Source: Isochrysis galbana
Taxonomy: Eukaryota > Haptophyta > Isochrysidales > Isochrysidaceae
Length of the DNA: 64,000 nucleotides
Assembly (NCBI GenBank): GCA_018136815.1
Contig: CM030944.1
Location: 1,878,145 to 1,942,144, forward strand
Direction: 5' to 3'
Below, piece after piece: positions 1 to 10,238 of the stretch. Numbering within the stretch: position 1 is the first letter of the stretch; every line of letters starts with the position of its first letter. A model generated the notes under the pieces. That model saw only the letters and a program-made list of their open reading frames with translations, searched no databases and was not told the origin of the DNA. The translations under genes and the position numbers were made by a program.

Positions 1-44
1 AGAGAGAGGCTTCTTTTAGGGAAACCTAAGGGCGGCTCTCCCCC

Positions 45-1285
45 CAACCTAGGCCTAGGTAGAAATATGTGACATATTGAACTACATATTTGGGTCAAAT
101 TTTCCGGAATACATATCGATCACATATTTGTGCATGGTTCACATATTTACTGCATATTTGGGTGCGTACATGGCGTACGGAGGGGGTTTACATGTTTACA
201 TACTAATTATGGACGTTACGCCGGGGGGGGGGGTCGCAAGTGGGAGTTCGCGAGAGCGCGCGGGGCGAGAGGGGGAGCGAGAGAGAGGGAGAGGGAGAGC
301 GAGAGCGAGAGAGAGCGAGCGGCGAGGGAGAGGGAGAGGGAGAGGGAGAGGGAGAGCGAGAGCGGGCGGAGTGGGAGCGGCAAGGGAAAGGGACATTCTT
401 TCACTACATATTTTCTACATATTTGGGCGGATTTCCTACATATTTCGACATATTTTTACTACATATTTGGGCAAGAAAAACTACATATTTCTACCTACAA
501 CTAAGTTTATACTTGGTTGCCCCATGGGGGGGCACGAGCCCCCCCCTCTCTCCACTCCTCCCCTGCCATGGGGGAGGAACCACTCATCCTCCTCGCACGC
601 CTGATGGCTTGCCAGGAGGCCACTGCCCTGCTGACCCACTCTCTCCCTGGCAGGCACGCCTGCCTCGCGCGTCCTGGCCTGTCGTGGCCAGCCCACCGCT
701 CCAACCCCTCCTCCCCCTCTGGTCGACAGGCAGACAGGTGCAGAGTGGGGGCCCCAGAGGCCCAGGAGCGCCAGCGAGGGAGAGGCAGGGGAGGCCAGGG
801 CCCAGCCCCAGCCTCCTCTGCCCCCTGAGCTGGCCTCCAGGAGCCTCCAGGGGCCGCCAGAGGGCAGCTGCAGGCCTGCCGCAGGCGCGCCATCGCGCGT
901 GCCGCAGGAGAGGGGAGAGAGAGCGCGGAGAAGGCGGTGGGCGGAGCGAGAGCTCCGCTCACCGAAAAATTGGTAAGTCCCGCACCTGTTTACAGGATAA
1001 GTCGGGACAGAGTCGGCCGCCCACTCGGAGACACAGGAGGAAGGGGAGGAAAGATCACCGGGGGGGGGCGCGGGCCACCGGACCATATCTAAGCCCTTCA
1101 CCCCTATCCCCCTAGTAGTGCACGGGGGGAGTCGCCTTATGGCGGGGGGAGAAGGGCCGGGGGAGTGGGGGTGTAGAAAGTATGCTACGTGCTACGTGTA
1201 GTAGGTCGTGGTTCCATTCGCCGCGAGTGCGGTAAGAATATTAGAAGGTTTACATATTTCTACCTAGGCCTACCCCAACCGCAAC
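45..1285. repeat. TIR-flanked repeat with ACATATTT boxes
   Basis: The word TAGGCCTAGGTAGAAATATG near 50-70 recurs inverted at about 1254-1275. A shorter inverted copy (TAGGTAGAAATATGT) ends near 496. Between 60 and 500 the octamer ACATATTT or a close variant occurs about ten times, clustered at the two sides of a GA-rich core (235-375). I read this as a non-autonomous DNA transposon with subterminal repeats, either about 450 bp long or a nested 1.2 kb element into which another repeat (499-958) inserted. No transposase is present. Target-site duplications were not identified, so the class is inferred. Confidence 0.5.
499..958 (+). repeat. Hairpin-headed GC-rich repeat, family B copy 1
   Basis: The copy starts with an imperfect palindrome (AACTAAGT, loop TTAT, ACTTGGTT), followed by a GC-rich body with an open frame beginning at the ATG at 517. 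The same body appears inverted near 16047-16452 and in diverged form at 18047-18312, 33719-34140, 51496-51965 and 44149-44260. All have a short hairpin with a TTAT- or TCAT-type loop at the same end. The predicted peptide is proline/arginine-rich with no domain I recognise. It may be the 5' end of a non-LTR retrotransposon lineage. Confidence 0.6.
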
Positions 1286-1819
1286 AGGAGCTTTCTTTTT
1301 TCCCCTCTCCCTACCCTCACTTGGCGCTGGAGAATCTACAAACGATAGGCCACATCACATAGACACCAACACTGGCAACCCAAATCGATGAGTTGCAGCG
1401 CACCGCATTGCAGAGTTGCAGCTTCGAGACCGAAAGAGGAGAGCGACATGCCACGAGATCGGCAACGACAGCGTCTTATGCGCTGTGCCGCCGATCTCTT
1501 GTGTTGCAGGTCCTTAGCAAGTCCGCTAAGTGGCGACGTGGCGCGGCAAGAAAGTGGTACGAGCATCACGCACACGAATATCACGCGCATGCGTGCAACC
1601 GCACGAATAGGCCTGGTACAATCACACGCATAGGCCTAGTACAACAAAGCTATGGTGAAAGAAATGAGGCCCAGATGATGAGGCTGGCTCATCGAGCCGG
1701 CAAGATAGCTTTATTGGAACACTATCCTGACCCCGAGACAAGTAAGGCAAATGGGCTCGAAGCACTCCTGGTTCATTTCGAATGCGGGTCAAGGGAAAGG
1801 GGATCAAAAGTGCACGAAC
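959..1819. other. No supported gene; weak local duplication
   Basis: I see no convincing gene in this stretch. A small duplication of AATAGGCCTGGTACAA / CATAGGCCTAGTACAA lies at about 1600-1640. An open frame of 163 codons at 1393-1884 has no recognisable domain and runs antisense into the glycosyltransferase tail, so it is not annotated. Confidence 0.4.
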
Positions 1820-3619
1820 TCATCGACACCGGTGGATTTCGTCGGGCACGAAGACGGGTAGGGCATCAACCGTCTCGGGGCTAGGGCTGGCTCCCCTCGT
1901 GCGGCCGAGGGGCAAGCTCAAGAAATCTGACAGCCGAGTGGGCACAGAGCCGCTACGTGAGCACCGTGCCGAGACGACCTTCGTCGTGGCCTCTGGTCCA
2001 CTCCTCGTTGCAGAGGGTGACGACTCGCTTTCCCCGCAGGCGTACGCGCTCGAGCGACGCTTGACCGCTAATAGTCGCATCGCCAAGCGGCGCGTCCACT
2101 GATTCGCCCCTTCCCATAGCCATCTGAAGCATGAAGAGCGCAGGTGGCACTGTACAACAGGGCAACAGTCTTGTGAGCTGTACCCAAGTTGTTGCCGAAT
2201 AGAGACGGGGAGGAGGTGCAGAGCGACGCCACGCGGCGAGAGCCTCAACCGTGTGTGTGTGCATACAAGCACGTACAGCACAACCCCGGTCAACTGCATC
2301 AGCAGAACCACCCAGCGGAGCGTGCGCTCGTGTGGTTTAAGCCCTTGCACTCTAGCGTCACCAAGGTACGTCTTCCATGTGCCCTGTGCGACATGCTGGA
2401 AGTACTGCATCCCGTCGAAGCGCGAAACGAGGCGGATCCCCAGCGCGTCGAGGCCAACAGCGAGCCCGCCGTGAGCGGCCACGAGCTCGTTCAGAGCGTC
2501 AGTGAGGATGCCTGGCCCAGTGAGCTCAAGAGTGTGCGTGGGTTCCGGCTGCGGCCCGAGGTGGTGTTCGGCCTCGAATTTGGCGACAATCCGCTGGAGT
2601 GTGTGGAGCAATAGTGGATGGCGCTTAGGCGCCAGCATGATGCAGTTGCGCCGCTGCGGCAGCCGCACCAGGTCAGTCAGCCCGAGGTTCAGCCCAACGA
2701 TGCCGATGCCCCTCGCGATCATGCTGGGCATCCAGTCAAACAGTGGCAACGACTCGGTAAAGATGACAGCCGGCGAGGACTGCACCAGCGAGGTGATCGG
2801 TGGGTGGGCGTACACGTCGATGTCCGCGTAGATGCCTCCCTCAAGCCACAAAATGGCATAGCGCCACACGTCGGAGCGCTGTACGTTGGTCTTGAGCGAG
2901 TCGTACACGCGCAGCAGCCGGGAATAACCAGTTATGTCCACCATACGCACGATGTCCCTGCGCGCCTGTGCATTGTCGGCCGTCCGAACCCTGAAGCCGA
3001 GTTGGATCCACGAGGCCCGCCATTGAAGCTGTTCTGCCGTGAGCAGCAAGTTCTTGACTGTTTGGTGCAGGACGGGAAGGTCGGACGCGTTGGAAGCGGT
3101 GGCGGGATCCCAGGTGGTGATGGGGTGTAGCTGCCGCACATCGGTGCCCATGCTTCCCGGCTGCTCCCAGCCGCCAGGGAGCGATTGGGCGAGCGCAGGG
3201 TGACCCTCCGCACCAGATGTAGGCCCATCCTCCCCTGACCCGTGCCCCTCCCCCGACGCCCACCGCGCCGCCTCTGTCCAGGCGGGTGAGCGGAGTGCCG
3301 AGGAGATGTGCTCTGCTCTGCTCGCTGTGGGGATGAAGCCCAGCACCGCCGCCAGGCGATCGGAGTGACCAGGCGCGGGCGTGCGGCTCCTCAAGGCAAG
3401 AAAGACGATCCTCTCCATCCACGCTAACTGTGGGTCGTGGACGATCATCAGAGAGAGCAGCAGGAGAGCAGAGAGAAGAGGAGCCCGGTGGCAGGGAGGA
3501 GAGATCACCCCCTTCCCATCAGCTTTCTTGGCCTTCTCGGGCTCGTCCGCGGGCGGCGCAGCGTCTTCAGGAGGTGGTGATGCCTTCAGGTCCAACGAGC
3601 CGGCGTGCACATCGTCCAT
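1820..3619 (-). CDS. GT32 (OCH1-like) glycosyltransferase, type II membrane protein
   Basis: This single-exon gene encodes about 599 residues from the ATG at 3619. The open frame continues upstream to 3985, but that extension is low-complexity, and the ATG at 3619 places an acidic/proline cytoplasmic tail and a signal anchor (about residues 47-62, LLSALLLLSLMIV) in type II order. The catalytic region carries W-R-Y-A-I-L-W-L-E-G-G-I-Y-A-D-I-D with the DXD pair at residues 266/268, the nucleotide-sugar and metal site of the glycosyltransferase sugar-binding (DXD) family. It ends with a typical TGPGILTDAL segment, a second hydrophobic stretch (RWVVLLMQLTGVVLYVLV) and a long basic tail. The inferred role is mannosyl or related sugar transfer in the Golgi; donor and acceptor cannot be read from sequence. 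The last 150 residues are atypical and could include unspliced sequence. Confidence 0.8.
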   Translation of the reverse strand: MDDVHAGSLDLKASPPPEDAAPPADEPEKAKKADGKGVISPPCHRAPLLSALLLLSLMIVHDPQLAWMERIVFLALRSRTPAPGHSDRLAAVLGFIPTASRAEHISSALRSPAWTEAARWASGEGHGSGEDGPTSGAEGHPALAQSLPGGWEQPGSMGTDVRQLHPITTWDPATASNASDLPVLHQTVKNLLLTAEQLQWRASWIQLGFRVRTADNAQARRDIVRMVDITGYSRLLRVYDSLKTNVQRSDVWRYAILWLEGGIYADIDVYAHPPITSLVQSSPAVIFTESLPLFDWMPSMIARGIGIVGLNLGLTDLVRLPQRRNCIMLAPKRHPLLLHTLQRIVAKFEAEHHLGPQPEPTHTLELTGPGILTDALNELVAAHGGLAVGLDALGIRLVSRFDGMQYFQHVAQGTWKTYLGDARVQGLKPHERTLRWVVLLMQLTGVVLYVLVCTHTRLRLSPRGVALHLLPVSIRQQLGYSSQDCCPVVQCHLRSSCFRWLWEGANQWTRRLAMRLLAVKRRSSAYACGESESSPSATRSGPEATTKVVSARCSRSGSVPTRLSDFLSLPLGRTRGASPSPETVDALPVFVPDEIHRCR

Positions 3620-3639
3620 ACGGCTGTCGGCCAGGCAGG

Positions 3640-3715
3640 AGCTCGCTGCCGACAGGGCCGACAGAGGCGAGGCAGAGGAGCGACAGGGCTGACAGAGGCG
3701 AGGCAGAGGAGAGGT
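3640..3715. repeat. Short tandem repeat upstream of GT32
   Basis: Purine-rich units of the type GACAGAGGCGAGGCAGAGGAG are repeated directly upstream of the inferred glycosyltransferase start. They may be 5' UTR or promoter sequence. Confidence 0.5.
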
Positions 3716-4256
3716 GCTGGCCGGTGTCGACGGAGCGGGTGCCTCGCCGTCAGAGGAGTTTTGAAGCACCGAACATGAGAGAAACGGGCGAGTGGCACAC
3801 GGGCTGCACGCAGATCTCAACGAACGGGGGAGTGGTTCTGAAGATTCGAGATTCGAGGGAGGAGATTCTCTTAGACGGGGCCGTGGGGGCGCAGAGTGAG
3901 AGAGGGAGTGGTAGGGGAGAAGCATGTGTGACGGTTGTGTGGCATCGGTGAGAATCCTCAGGAGCCACAGATATATTATGTACATCGACCCCTCTCCTCC
4001 AGCAGGGCGCGCCGGCCGGCAGCCAGCATCTCAGCCTCTTTTATTAGTCTATTCGGTGGTCCTAACCCGCTCCTCCCCCCTTCTGCCTCCCGCCTCTTTT
4101 GCTCTCGCATACAGCCGATTCAAAAAGAAGCGGTTTAGGCGAGTCTAGGACGTGGGAGTGGCGTGGCGAGCTCCACATCTCACACCTCCCTAACAGCCGC
4201 GCGCCGCGAGGGGACGAGCCTGCCCGCCGCTGCTCAAGAGGATACTTGACAAACGA

Positions 4257-4390
<134 letters not shown>

Positions 4391-4700
4391 TTCTTTAAAA
4401 GTCTCATCACATGCGCGACCCTGCACAACCTTTTCGCAGCTATGCCCGCGCCCCTTCTCACTCCTTCTACAGAAAGAGAGGGAAGAGTGTGGGCAGTGAG
4501 CATGTGAGCATAGGCATAAAGTAGAGAGCTACGAGAAGACGAGGAGGATTACTTTAGATCCACAAAAACTGAAAACAGAGGGCCACGTAGGGGGCGGACG
4601 CAAAGGGCATAGGAGGGCGAGCAGCTCGGTCTTTCTTCTCCTCCCGTAGTTTGGGTCCCCAGATCTCAAAGACCTATAACATTCTTACCGCACCCTAGAT

Positions 4701-4859
4701 GGGAAATACGGTGCTGGGGCCTGCAAATACAGCCAAATACGGATATGTATTTGGCCTTCGGTCAAATACATTTCAAATACATTCGAGGCCTTCTACCCAA
4801 GACGCGCTTCAAATACAGCCAACTACATATGTGTTTGACCTGGTAAATACGTATTTCCC
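4701..4859. mobile_element. 159-bp MITE with AAATAC boxes
   Basis: The element is bounded by perfect 10-bp terminal inverted repeats, GGGAAATACG at 4701-4710 and CGTATTTCCC at 4850-4859. The hexamer AAATAC or its complement recurs about eight times inside. A clearly homologous inverted copy lies at about 24688-24848. It has no coding capacity. It looks like a non-autonomous DNA transposon with subterminal repeats; the superfamily is unknown. Confidence 0.65.
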
Positions 4860-5092
4860 AGTCTCTGAAAGAAACCGACTTTCGCCGTTACTAATAGGTG
4901 GTATCTCGCAAGGATCGCTTTTAAGATCGACTTAGCGGACCTCCCGTCCGCGTTGCCATGTTGTATGTTGTAGAAGTCCGTTAGGATATACTTCCATGCC
5001 AGGATACCTAAGTATCCCGAGGAGGGGGCCGGAGGAAACGAACCGCGCGCGGAGGAGAAGAACCTCGCGCGGGGGGAGGGAATAATAGAACG

Positions 5093-5600
5093 GCCGGAGG
5101 CGACGGATGGCACGCCGAGAGGAAGAACCTGCCGCGGGGGGGGGCGAGGGACCGAGGGCACGGCGGGGCAGCGTGGGAGGGCGCGAGGCCAATCTCGGAG
5201 CGAGATCGCGTCCTTTCCCTCGCGGAGCGCAGAGAGACCCCCCACGAGATATCTTGGGACCGGATGAATGTTTTGGACGAATCTTCCTGTCGTCGGCCGA
5301 GGAGAGGCGGACGGAGAGAGAGAGAGAGAGTCTCGCAGAGCGACTGCAGAACGAGAAGTCGAAGTCATGCCGGTTTATTACCTTAAACGAGCCAACAATT
5401 ATAGTAACAGCAAAAACAAAATTCGAATCGCAAATTTCGAGACCAAAATCTGCAAACCTGGACTTGAGACCATGGGGAATCCGAATCTGTGTGTCTTGTG
5501 CGTCAGTGGCAACACGGGGAACTGTTCAATTGTAATTGTGAGCGCGTACCTTACACGAATATCCATGCCTACAGCCTTCAGATGGGCAGGAATACAACAT
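5093..5600 (+). repeat. 0.5-kb dispersed repeat, copy 1
   Basis: This stretch is nearly identical (a few substitutions and short indels) to 28241-28767 in the same orientation. Both copies start at GGCCGGAGGCGACGG and stop abruptly after GGGCAGGAATACAACAT. Each contains a purine tract and an AT-richer end. Small open frames in it are shared by both copies but show no domain. The sharp ends and high identity suggest a recent copy of a mobile or duplicated unit. Confidence 0.85.
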
Positions 5601-5779
5601 TGGGTTGGTTGTAGAGGGAAGGGAGAGTGGGAGAGGGAGTCAAGTGTTGAAGGAGGGCCCAAGGCAGGGCACTGAGTTGACAGTTCTTGTGGCCCACAAG
5701 AGTGGGGTGCTGAAAACGAGAAGTGAGTCAACATGGAAAACAGAGGCTTAGGGTGCTCTCCGTAGGAGATTGATGGTTG

Positions 5780-6165
5780 TGAAGTGCCGCCTCCCATGTT
5801 GGGTGCACGGGTGCACTAATGGTAGAGGTTTCCACCATGGGGATGGCAGCTGAGCTGCCCTCCCACATGAGGTGCTCTTGGGGTGGGAGGGTTTCCCACT
5901 GCGTTGGAGGGGGTCTCAAAGACCCCCTGCATGCTACGCAGAGCAGCCATGGTGGCAACCTGTTCGGTGCCAGTGCTCGCCACCCCGCGCGCTCGCGCGG
6001 GTGTGGTTTGGATGGGCTGGAGTGGGCTTTGAGAGGGCTTTCTGACGAACCGCCTCAGGCGGCGTGGGGCGTCCCAGGTGGGGCGCACTGGCGAGGGTCG
6101 CCTGAGGCTCGGGAGCGGTCGCGGCACGCGCTCCATAGGTCAAACTATAACAATAGTTTTTGATC
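5780..6165 (-). mobile_element. LINE 5' head fragment (ORF1 start only)
   Basis: Read on the minus strand, a short hairpin (AACTAT, loop TGTT, ATAGTT) is followed within 20 nt by an ATG opening MERVPRPLPS. Further on are segments of the type GGQLSCHPHGG and MVETSTISAP. These match the start of the longer LINE at 24840, which has MERAPTAPTS and MAATPTISAP. Frames are broken and the 3' body is absent. Confidence 0.7.
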
Positions 6166-6331
6166 ATTCTCCTACAACATTAAAAGGGCAACTCTAGAAA
6201 CCCTAGGAATTATGGTCATAGACCTATCACTCTTCACTCTACACTCCGCTACAAAGTGGCTACATAATACTAGCCAAAATCCTCATCAATCGGCTTCAAA
6301 AGACAACCAAATTGTGCGGAATGCCGAATGA

Positions 6332-7957
6332 CTACTCATCCTTTCTAGGCAAGGTGTCCACACCATGCTGACCGTCCCACTTGAACGCCTCTTCGACCGT
6401 GCCGGTTGTACCCAATCGAATGAGCAGTGCCGTCACGGACGCAGGCACTAAACAGGTCAGCGCGGCGGGGCTAAGCGACTGCGGTGCCAGCTCTAGCAAG
6501 AGACAGCCAATCAAGTAGCCGCTCATGACAGCGGCAAACACACCGACGCTCGAGCCGTTTACACTCTTAGAGTGTTGGTCAAATCTGTGCGCCCATCCAG
6601 CGAGCATTGATGGGAAGACGACGTCTCCCAGGCCAAACGCATCCGTGAGCCGGCCACTTAGACGAATCTGCATCAAGCCGGGCTGCCACGCCCCTTGCCC
6701 TGTTAGCCGCGAGCGAGCGATGGACTCCATTACACTTTGAGAGCTCGCATCTGCGGTCAAGGTCACAAAAGTCGTGGGCGACACCGAGGCCGCTACGGAA
6801 CCCGTGGCGGTGGCGCCAATGGCTTCCACGGGAGTAACAGGCAAACAGGCGGAAACCGCGCCCCCGGCAAAGAGAACGTCGTAAGCCGCAAGTGAAACCA
6901 GCGCGAGCAGAATGGATGGAAGCCGACCAATAGCCAACAGTCGAGAAACGCTGATTGCGATGCACACATTGATGACGTTTTGCAAGGGCCACACCACCTC
7001 CGATGGGAAGTAAAAGGCGGCGACTGTGGCCAGGCATGCGGCAGCCGTGGCGGCGGCGGAGGCGAAGGCAGGCATCTCATCGGCGATGTTATTGAGCGCA
7101 CCTTGGCTAGCTTGGATCTCGCTGTCAGTGGAGATGATTGCGCCTAAAAGTGCCGCAAGTTCGGCGCGGCAAAAGACGACACACAACGCAGCGTTTGACA
7201 ATGGCGCGACAATTGCCGAGACTTGGCGGACGGCACCAGCAGCTGCGGTCGTTAGGCTCATGGCGGCAAGCCCATCGGCGCCATCCTCGCCGCCGAATTG
7301 GCCGGGGAGGAGTAAGAAGGAACTTACAAGTAGTAGAGACATTACGGTGGGAAGTATCGCCGCCTGCGCCCAGGCTGGCGATGTATCCAGCGAATCGAGC
7401 ACCTCTAGAGTCTGTTGCCCTTCTGGACCTCGCAAGGAGGCTGAGGCAGCCGGCCCAAATATCTGCTCCGTGAGCGAGGCGAGCCTCACGCCCGTCTTTG
7501 GATCTGCGCCGGCTGAACGGAGTGCACTCACGCCAACTGCCGCGCTCGCAGTGGCGTAGAGGCACAGACGCTTTCCAAGGAGAAGGGCGAAAAGTAGGGC
7601 GAGGTCAGTCGAGCCGTTTGCGTCACTTGACGCCCTGTACGCAGTATCGATCGCCGGCAGAAGCGCGGCTGATCCGGCGGCCGGCAGTGCGAGCGACGCT
7701 GCATGCACTAGAGCGTCGGCTGCAGAGGTAGGCCAGCGAGCCGGCAACGGCCGCACCATGTAGGATGCGGGGGAAAGGCCTCGCGAGGGGAGAGGCCTCG
7801 TCAGCTGCGCAACGTATGTGTTTCCAGTCAAAGGAGAGAGAACAAAACAGGGGTATTCAAGGGTGAGTTCTCGCTGTTGAGTCGCTGTTGAGCTGTTCGA
7901 GTTCGAGGACAGCCTTACTCCTATAATCTGACGGGTTCTAAAGAAAGACGTTAGCAC
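6332..7957 (-). CDS. Signal peptide peptidase-like (presenilin fold) aspartyl protease
   Basis: This single-exon gene encodes 541 residues with eight or more hydrophobic segments. The two catalytic motifs of the A22/GxGD intramembrane proteases are present in order: AAYDVLF with Asp360, then FGLGDVVFPSMLAGW with Asp445. The C-terminal PAL motif region reads SPAALTCLVP (residues 496-505), so the canonical PAL triplet is shifted or replaced by PAAL. Known family members cleave type II signal-peptide remnants or other transmembrane helices in ER or plastid membranes; substrate and compartment here are unknown. The N-terminus is Ser/Thr-rich and could be a targeting peptide; MVRPLPARW at residue 67 is an alternative start. 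A GC/CT-rich tract lies about 150 nt upstream. Confidence 0.8.
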   Translation of the reverse strand: MLTSFFRTRQIIGVRLSSNSNSSTATQQRELTLEYPCFVLSPLTGNTYVAQLTRPLPSRGLSPASYMVRPLPARWPTSAADALVHAASLALPAAGSAALLPAIDTAYRASSDANGSTDLALLFALLLGKRLCLYATASAAVGVSALRSAGADPKTGVRLASLTEQIFGPAASASLRGPEGQQTLEVLDSLDTSPAWAQAAILPTVMSLLLVSSFLLLPGQFGGEDGADGLAAMSLTTAAAGAVRQVSAIVAPLSNAALCVVFCRAELAALLGAIISTDSEIQASQGALNNIADEMPAFASAAATAAACLATVAAFYFPSEVVWPLQNVINVCIAISVSRLLAIGRLPSILLALVSLAAYDVLFAGGAVSACLPVTPVEAIGATATGSVAASVSPTTFVTLTADASSQSVMESIARSRLTGQGAWQPGLMQIRLSGRLTDAFGLGDVVFPSMLAGWAHRFDQHSKSVNGSSVGVFAAVMSGYLIGCLLLELAPQSLSPAALTCLVPASVTALLIRLGTTGTVEEAFKWDGQHGVDTLPRKDE

Positions 7958-8106
7958 TTTAACTCTTTACTGCCGGGCCGAAGCACCGAAACCAGGTGCT
8001 TCCCCGCAGCTGTTCTGTACGGTGGCTCATGGGGGGGGAGGGCGTTTACGAGAAATATTGGACTCAAAACACGAGAACAAACAGGAAGGATTCTCGGTCA
8101 AGCCGT

Positions 8107-8155
8107 TGCTTCCCCCCTCTCCCCGCCCCCCCCCCCCCCTCTCTCCCCCCCCTCG
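8107..8155. promoter_or_regulatory. C/CT homopyrimidine tract upstream of the SPP-like gene
   Basis: An almost pure C/T run lies upstream of the minus-strand start at 7957, so it reads G/GA on the coding strand. A similar tract occurs before most genes in the window. A promoter role is inference only. Confidence 0.4.
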
Positions 8156-8217
8156 GCGCAACGGGTGGGCCGCCCAGAGCTAGCTCCCCATGCCCTCTCT
8201 CGGCGCTCACCGCCCGC

Positions 8218-8775
8218 GCCCTACTTCACATGTGAAACACAGATTCAGTGAGTTTCTACGGAGGGCTAATACATACTCTAGAGTATGAGTTTGGCTGAGT
8301 TTCTAGGAGAGAGGCAGTCGGGGCCGTAGGCCCCGGCGTGAGGTGAAGCAGTCGGGGCCAAAGGCCCCGGACGCCGTGAACGTGAAGCGACCGGGAAAGC
8401 TTTACATAAAGATATAACTATAGAGGAAAATTATAAAAGAGGAGGGGGGGGGGGGTCGGTTCGCAAGTGGAGTAAGGGGCGGGGGGGGGGGGGGGAGTCG
8501 GGGGGCTATGTAAAGACAGGAACGAGGCCGAGAGGTAAAAATGGGGAGGGGTGTAGTTTCGTTCGGCACAAAGAGGACCCGTGCGGGGAAAGAAAGGGCG
8601 GGGGAAGCAGGGGGGAGAGGAGGGAAACGGGAGAGGAGGGAAACTCTGGCCCTAGGGAAGCCCCCCCCCCGGTATCTGAGTTTCCCATTGAGTTTTCCTG
8701 AGTTTATTCCATGGACGAAAACATACTGAGTTTACTGTGGTTGGAGAGTGAACTCGCTGAGTTTCACATGTAGGG
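8218..8775. mobile_element. TIR element with TGAGTTT subterminal boxes
   Basis: The left end CCCTACttcACATGTGAAAC pairs with the right end GTTTCACATGTAGGG at 8761-8775. TGAGTTT occurs three times in the first 85 bp (8249, 8286, 8296) and five times in the last 100 bp (8678, 8689, 8699, 8727, 8758). The last box runs into the terminal repeat. The middle holds two GC-rich direct repeats (AGTCGGGGCC...GGCCCCGG) and G-runs. There is no transposase. The right-end word CACATGTAGGG recurs at 29450 and 45416. Confidence 0.65.
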
Positions 8776-10238
8776 CCCTATCACAGAGTGCCGTCATCTA
8801 CCAACACAATCCATCGGTCCTTGCCGCTTACCGATAGAATCGTCTTTACCGGCTTACCGATAGAATCGTCTTTACCGATAACTTTGTCTGCCGGATTCCT
8901 CTTCATCAAGTCATCAGCCTCCTTCATCATGTGCACCACCTTCCAGACTATTCTCCACATAATCATTTGCAGTTGATGCACATCGAGTTCTAGAGTTCCC
9001 GAGTCAATTGCACATCGACTTCTAGACCTCGCCATCATCTTGGGGATCTCAGCTCACCCTAGATCGACTTAGTGCACCTTAAGGAATCTCACATTCATCA
9101 ACACCCACGACGCTTCATCGGCTCATACTAAGACAATACCCGCCGATTCCCTATATTCTCGATTCCTTCTCTCTTCCCTCGCGCGCCTTCCTGTTTGTCT
9201 CAAAGTATTATCCAAAGAACCGCGGTAGGGTATATGTAAGGCTTTGTGCTCCTCGTGAGTGTTGTTGAGACACCGTGGCCCAAAGGTATCCTCGTGCGAT
9301 CTGCAGTGCCACTAGGTGTCCCAGGTTCTAGACTCCACCTGTAGCACTGTCTCACTCACTGTCTGTCATGACCTTCTTGCTTTTTGTTGCCGCCCTGGCT
9401 GCTCCCTGGCAGCCAATGCGATAGGCCCGCGCTCACGCCGCTCGCCGAGGCCGTATGGCCTATGCGCTTCTAGCGCGACGGCTCCGATCGCATGGCGCAT
9501 GGGGCCGTCGCAATGCAGCCCCAGGCAATTGGAGCGCGCGCCGAGCTGAGGCCGAGCAGCGAAGATGAGGATGGGAGGAGGGAATAAAGTGAGGGGGAGC
9601 CGGAGGGGGAGGATTGTCAAGATGAGAAGGGAGGGGAGGGAGAGAGAGTGAGCAGCTGAGCGACAGCGATAGCGACATCGAGAGATCAAGGGAGGACAAA
9701 TACCGAGGGGAAGGGGCAGTGCCGCAGTGCCCCCTCCCCCCGGTAGCACTCGGACACCTGGCTCGTCAGGCATGGCGAGATTCCGGGACGGAAAAGTTTT
9801 CCGATTAGCTAGTGGGGTTGGCTAGGATATAAAATTAATTATTTTATATTTTATTCATGCGAGTATATATATTATGAAATTGCAGTTGGAGATGGGGATT
9901 GTTTTTTCCCTCGCGTTCAGTTTTGTGGTTGGCGCAGAGAGAGGGGACACGCCGTTCCAAGGCTTCTCGCACGATTGGTATCGTGAGGAAACTGCGGATG
10001 CGCAGGCAGTCACCTCTCCAAGACTACAGCCTGTCCATTGCCGCGCACCCAACAATCGCTTGAGGTTGAGACCTCCCGTCGTTTCACCACTCGCTCCAAG
10101 ATGAGGGGATGAATATGTGTGTGCGCATTGGTTGATTCGGCCCCTCAAACGAATGGTGGATGGCCTCACTAAGAGTTCGAAACAATTTTCGGGGAGTGAG
10201 CTTACCGAACCAGTGGGCTCAGCAACCGCTAGAGCTGC
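8776..10238. other. No supported gene
   Basis: The stretch contains a short tandem duplication of CTTACCGATAGAATCGTCTT at about 8824-8875. An 85-codon minus-strand frame (8781-9038) looks protein-like but has no recognisable domain and may be a retroelement scrap. An AT-rich patch lies at 9826-9880, next to the repeat at 9690-9832. Confidence 0.4.
9690..9832 (-). repeat. Inverted repeat pair, left copy
   Basis: About 140 bp are present in opposite orientation at 15601-15735 at roughly 85-90% identity by eye. Both copies end at the junction GGTTGGCTAGGATATAA. The two copies flank the lipocalin-like and DSCC1 genes at a spacing of about 5.8 kb. Confidence 0.75.

Noticed and set aside
196-404. 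Overlapping Arg/Glu- and Ser/Leu-rich open frames on both strands
   Set aside because: They are translations of a GA-dinucleotide tract and show no domain; the same applies at 4099-4503, 12028-12476, 24009-24827 and 37159-37729.
8781-9038. 85-codon minus frame (MMARSRSRCAID...)
   Set aside because: It is protein-like in composition but has no recognisable domain or flanking support; noted only as a possible retroelement scrap.
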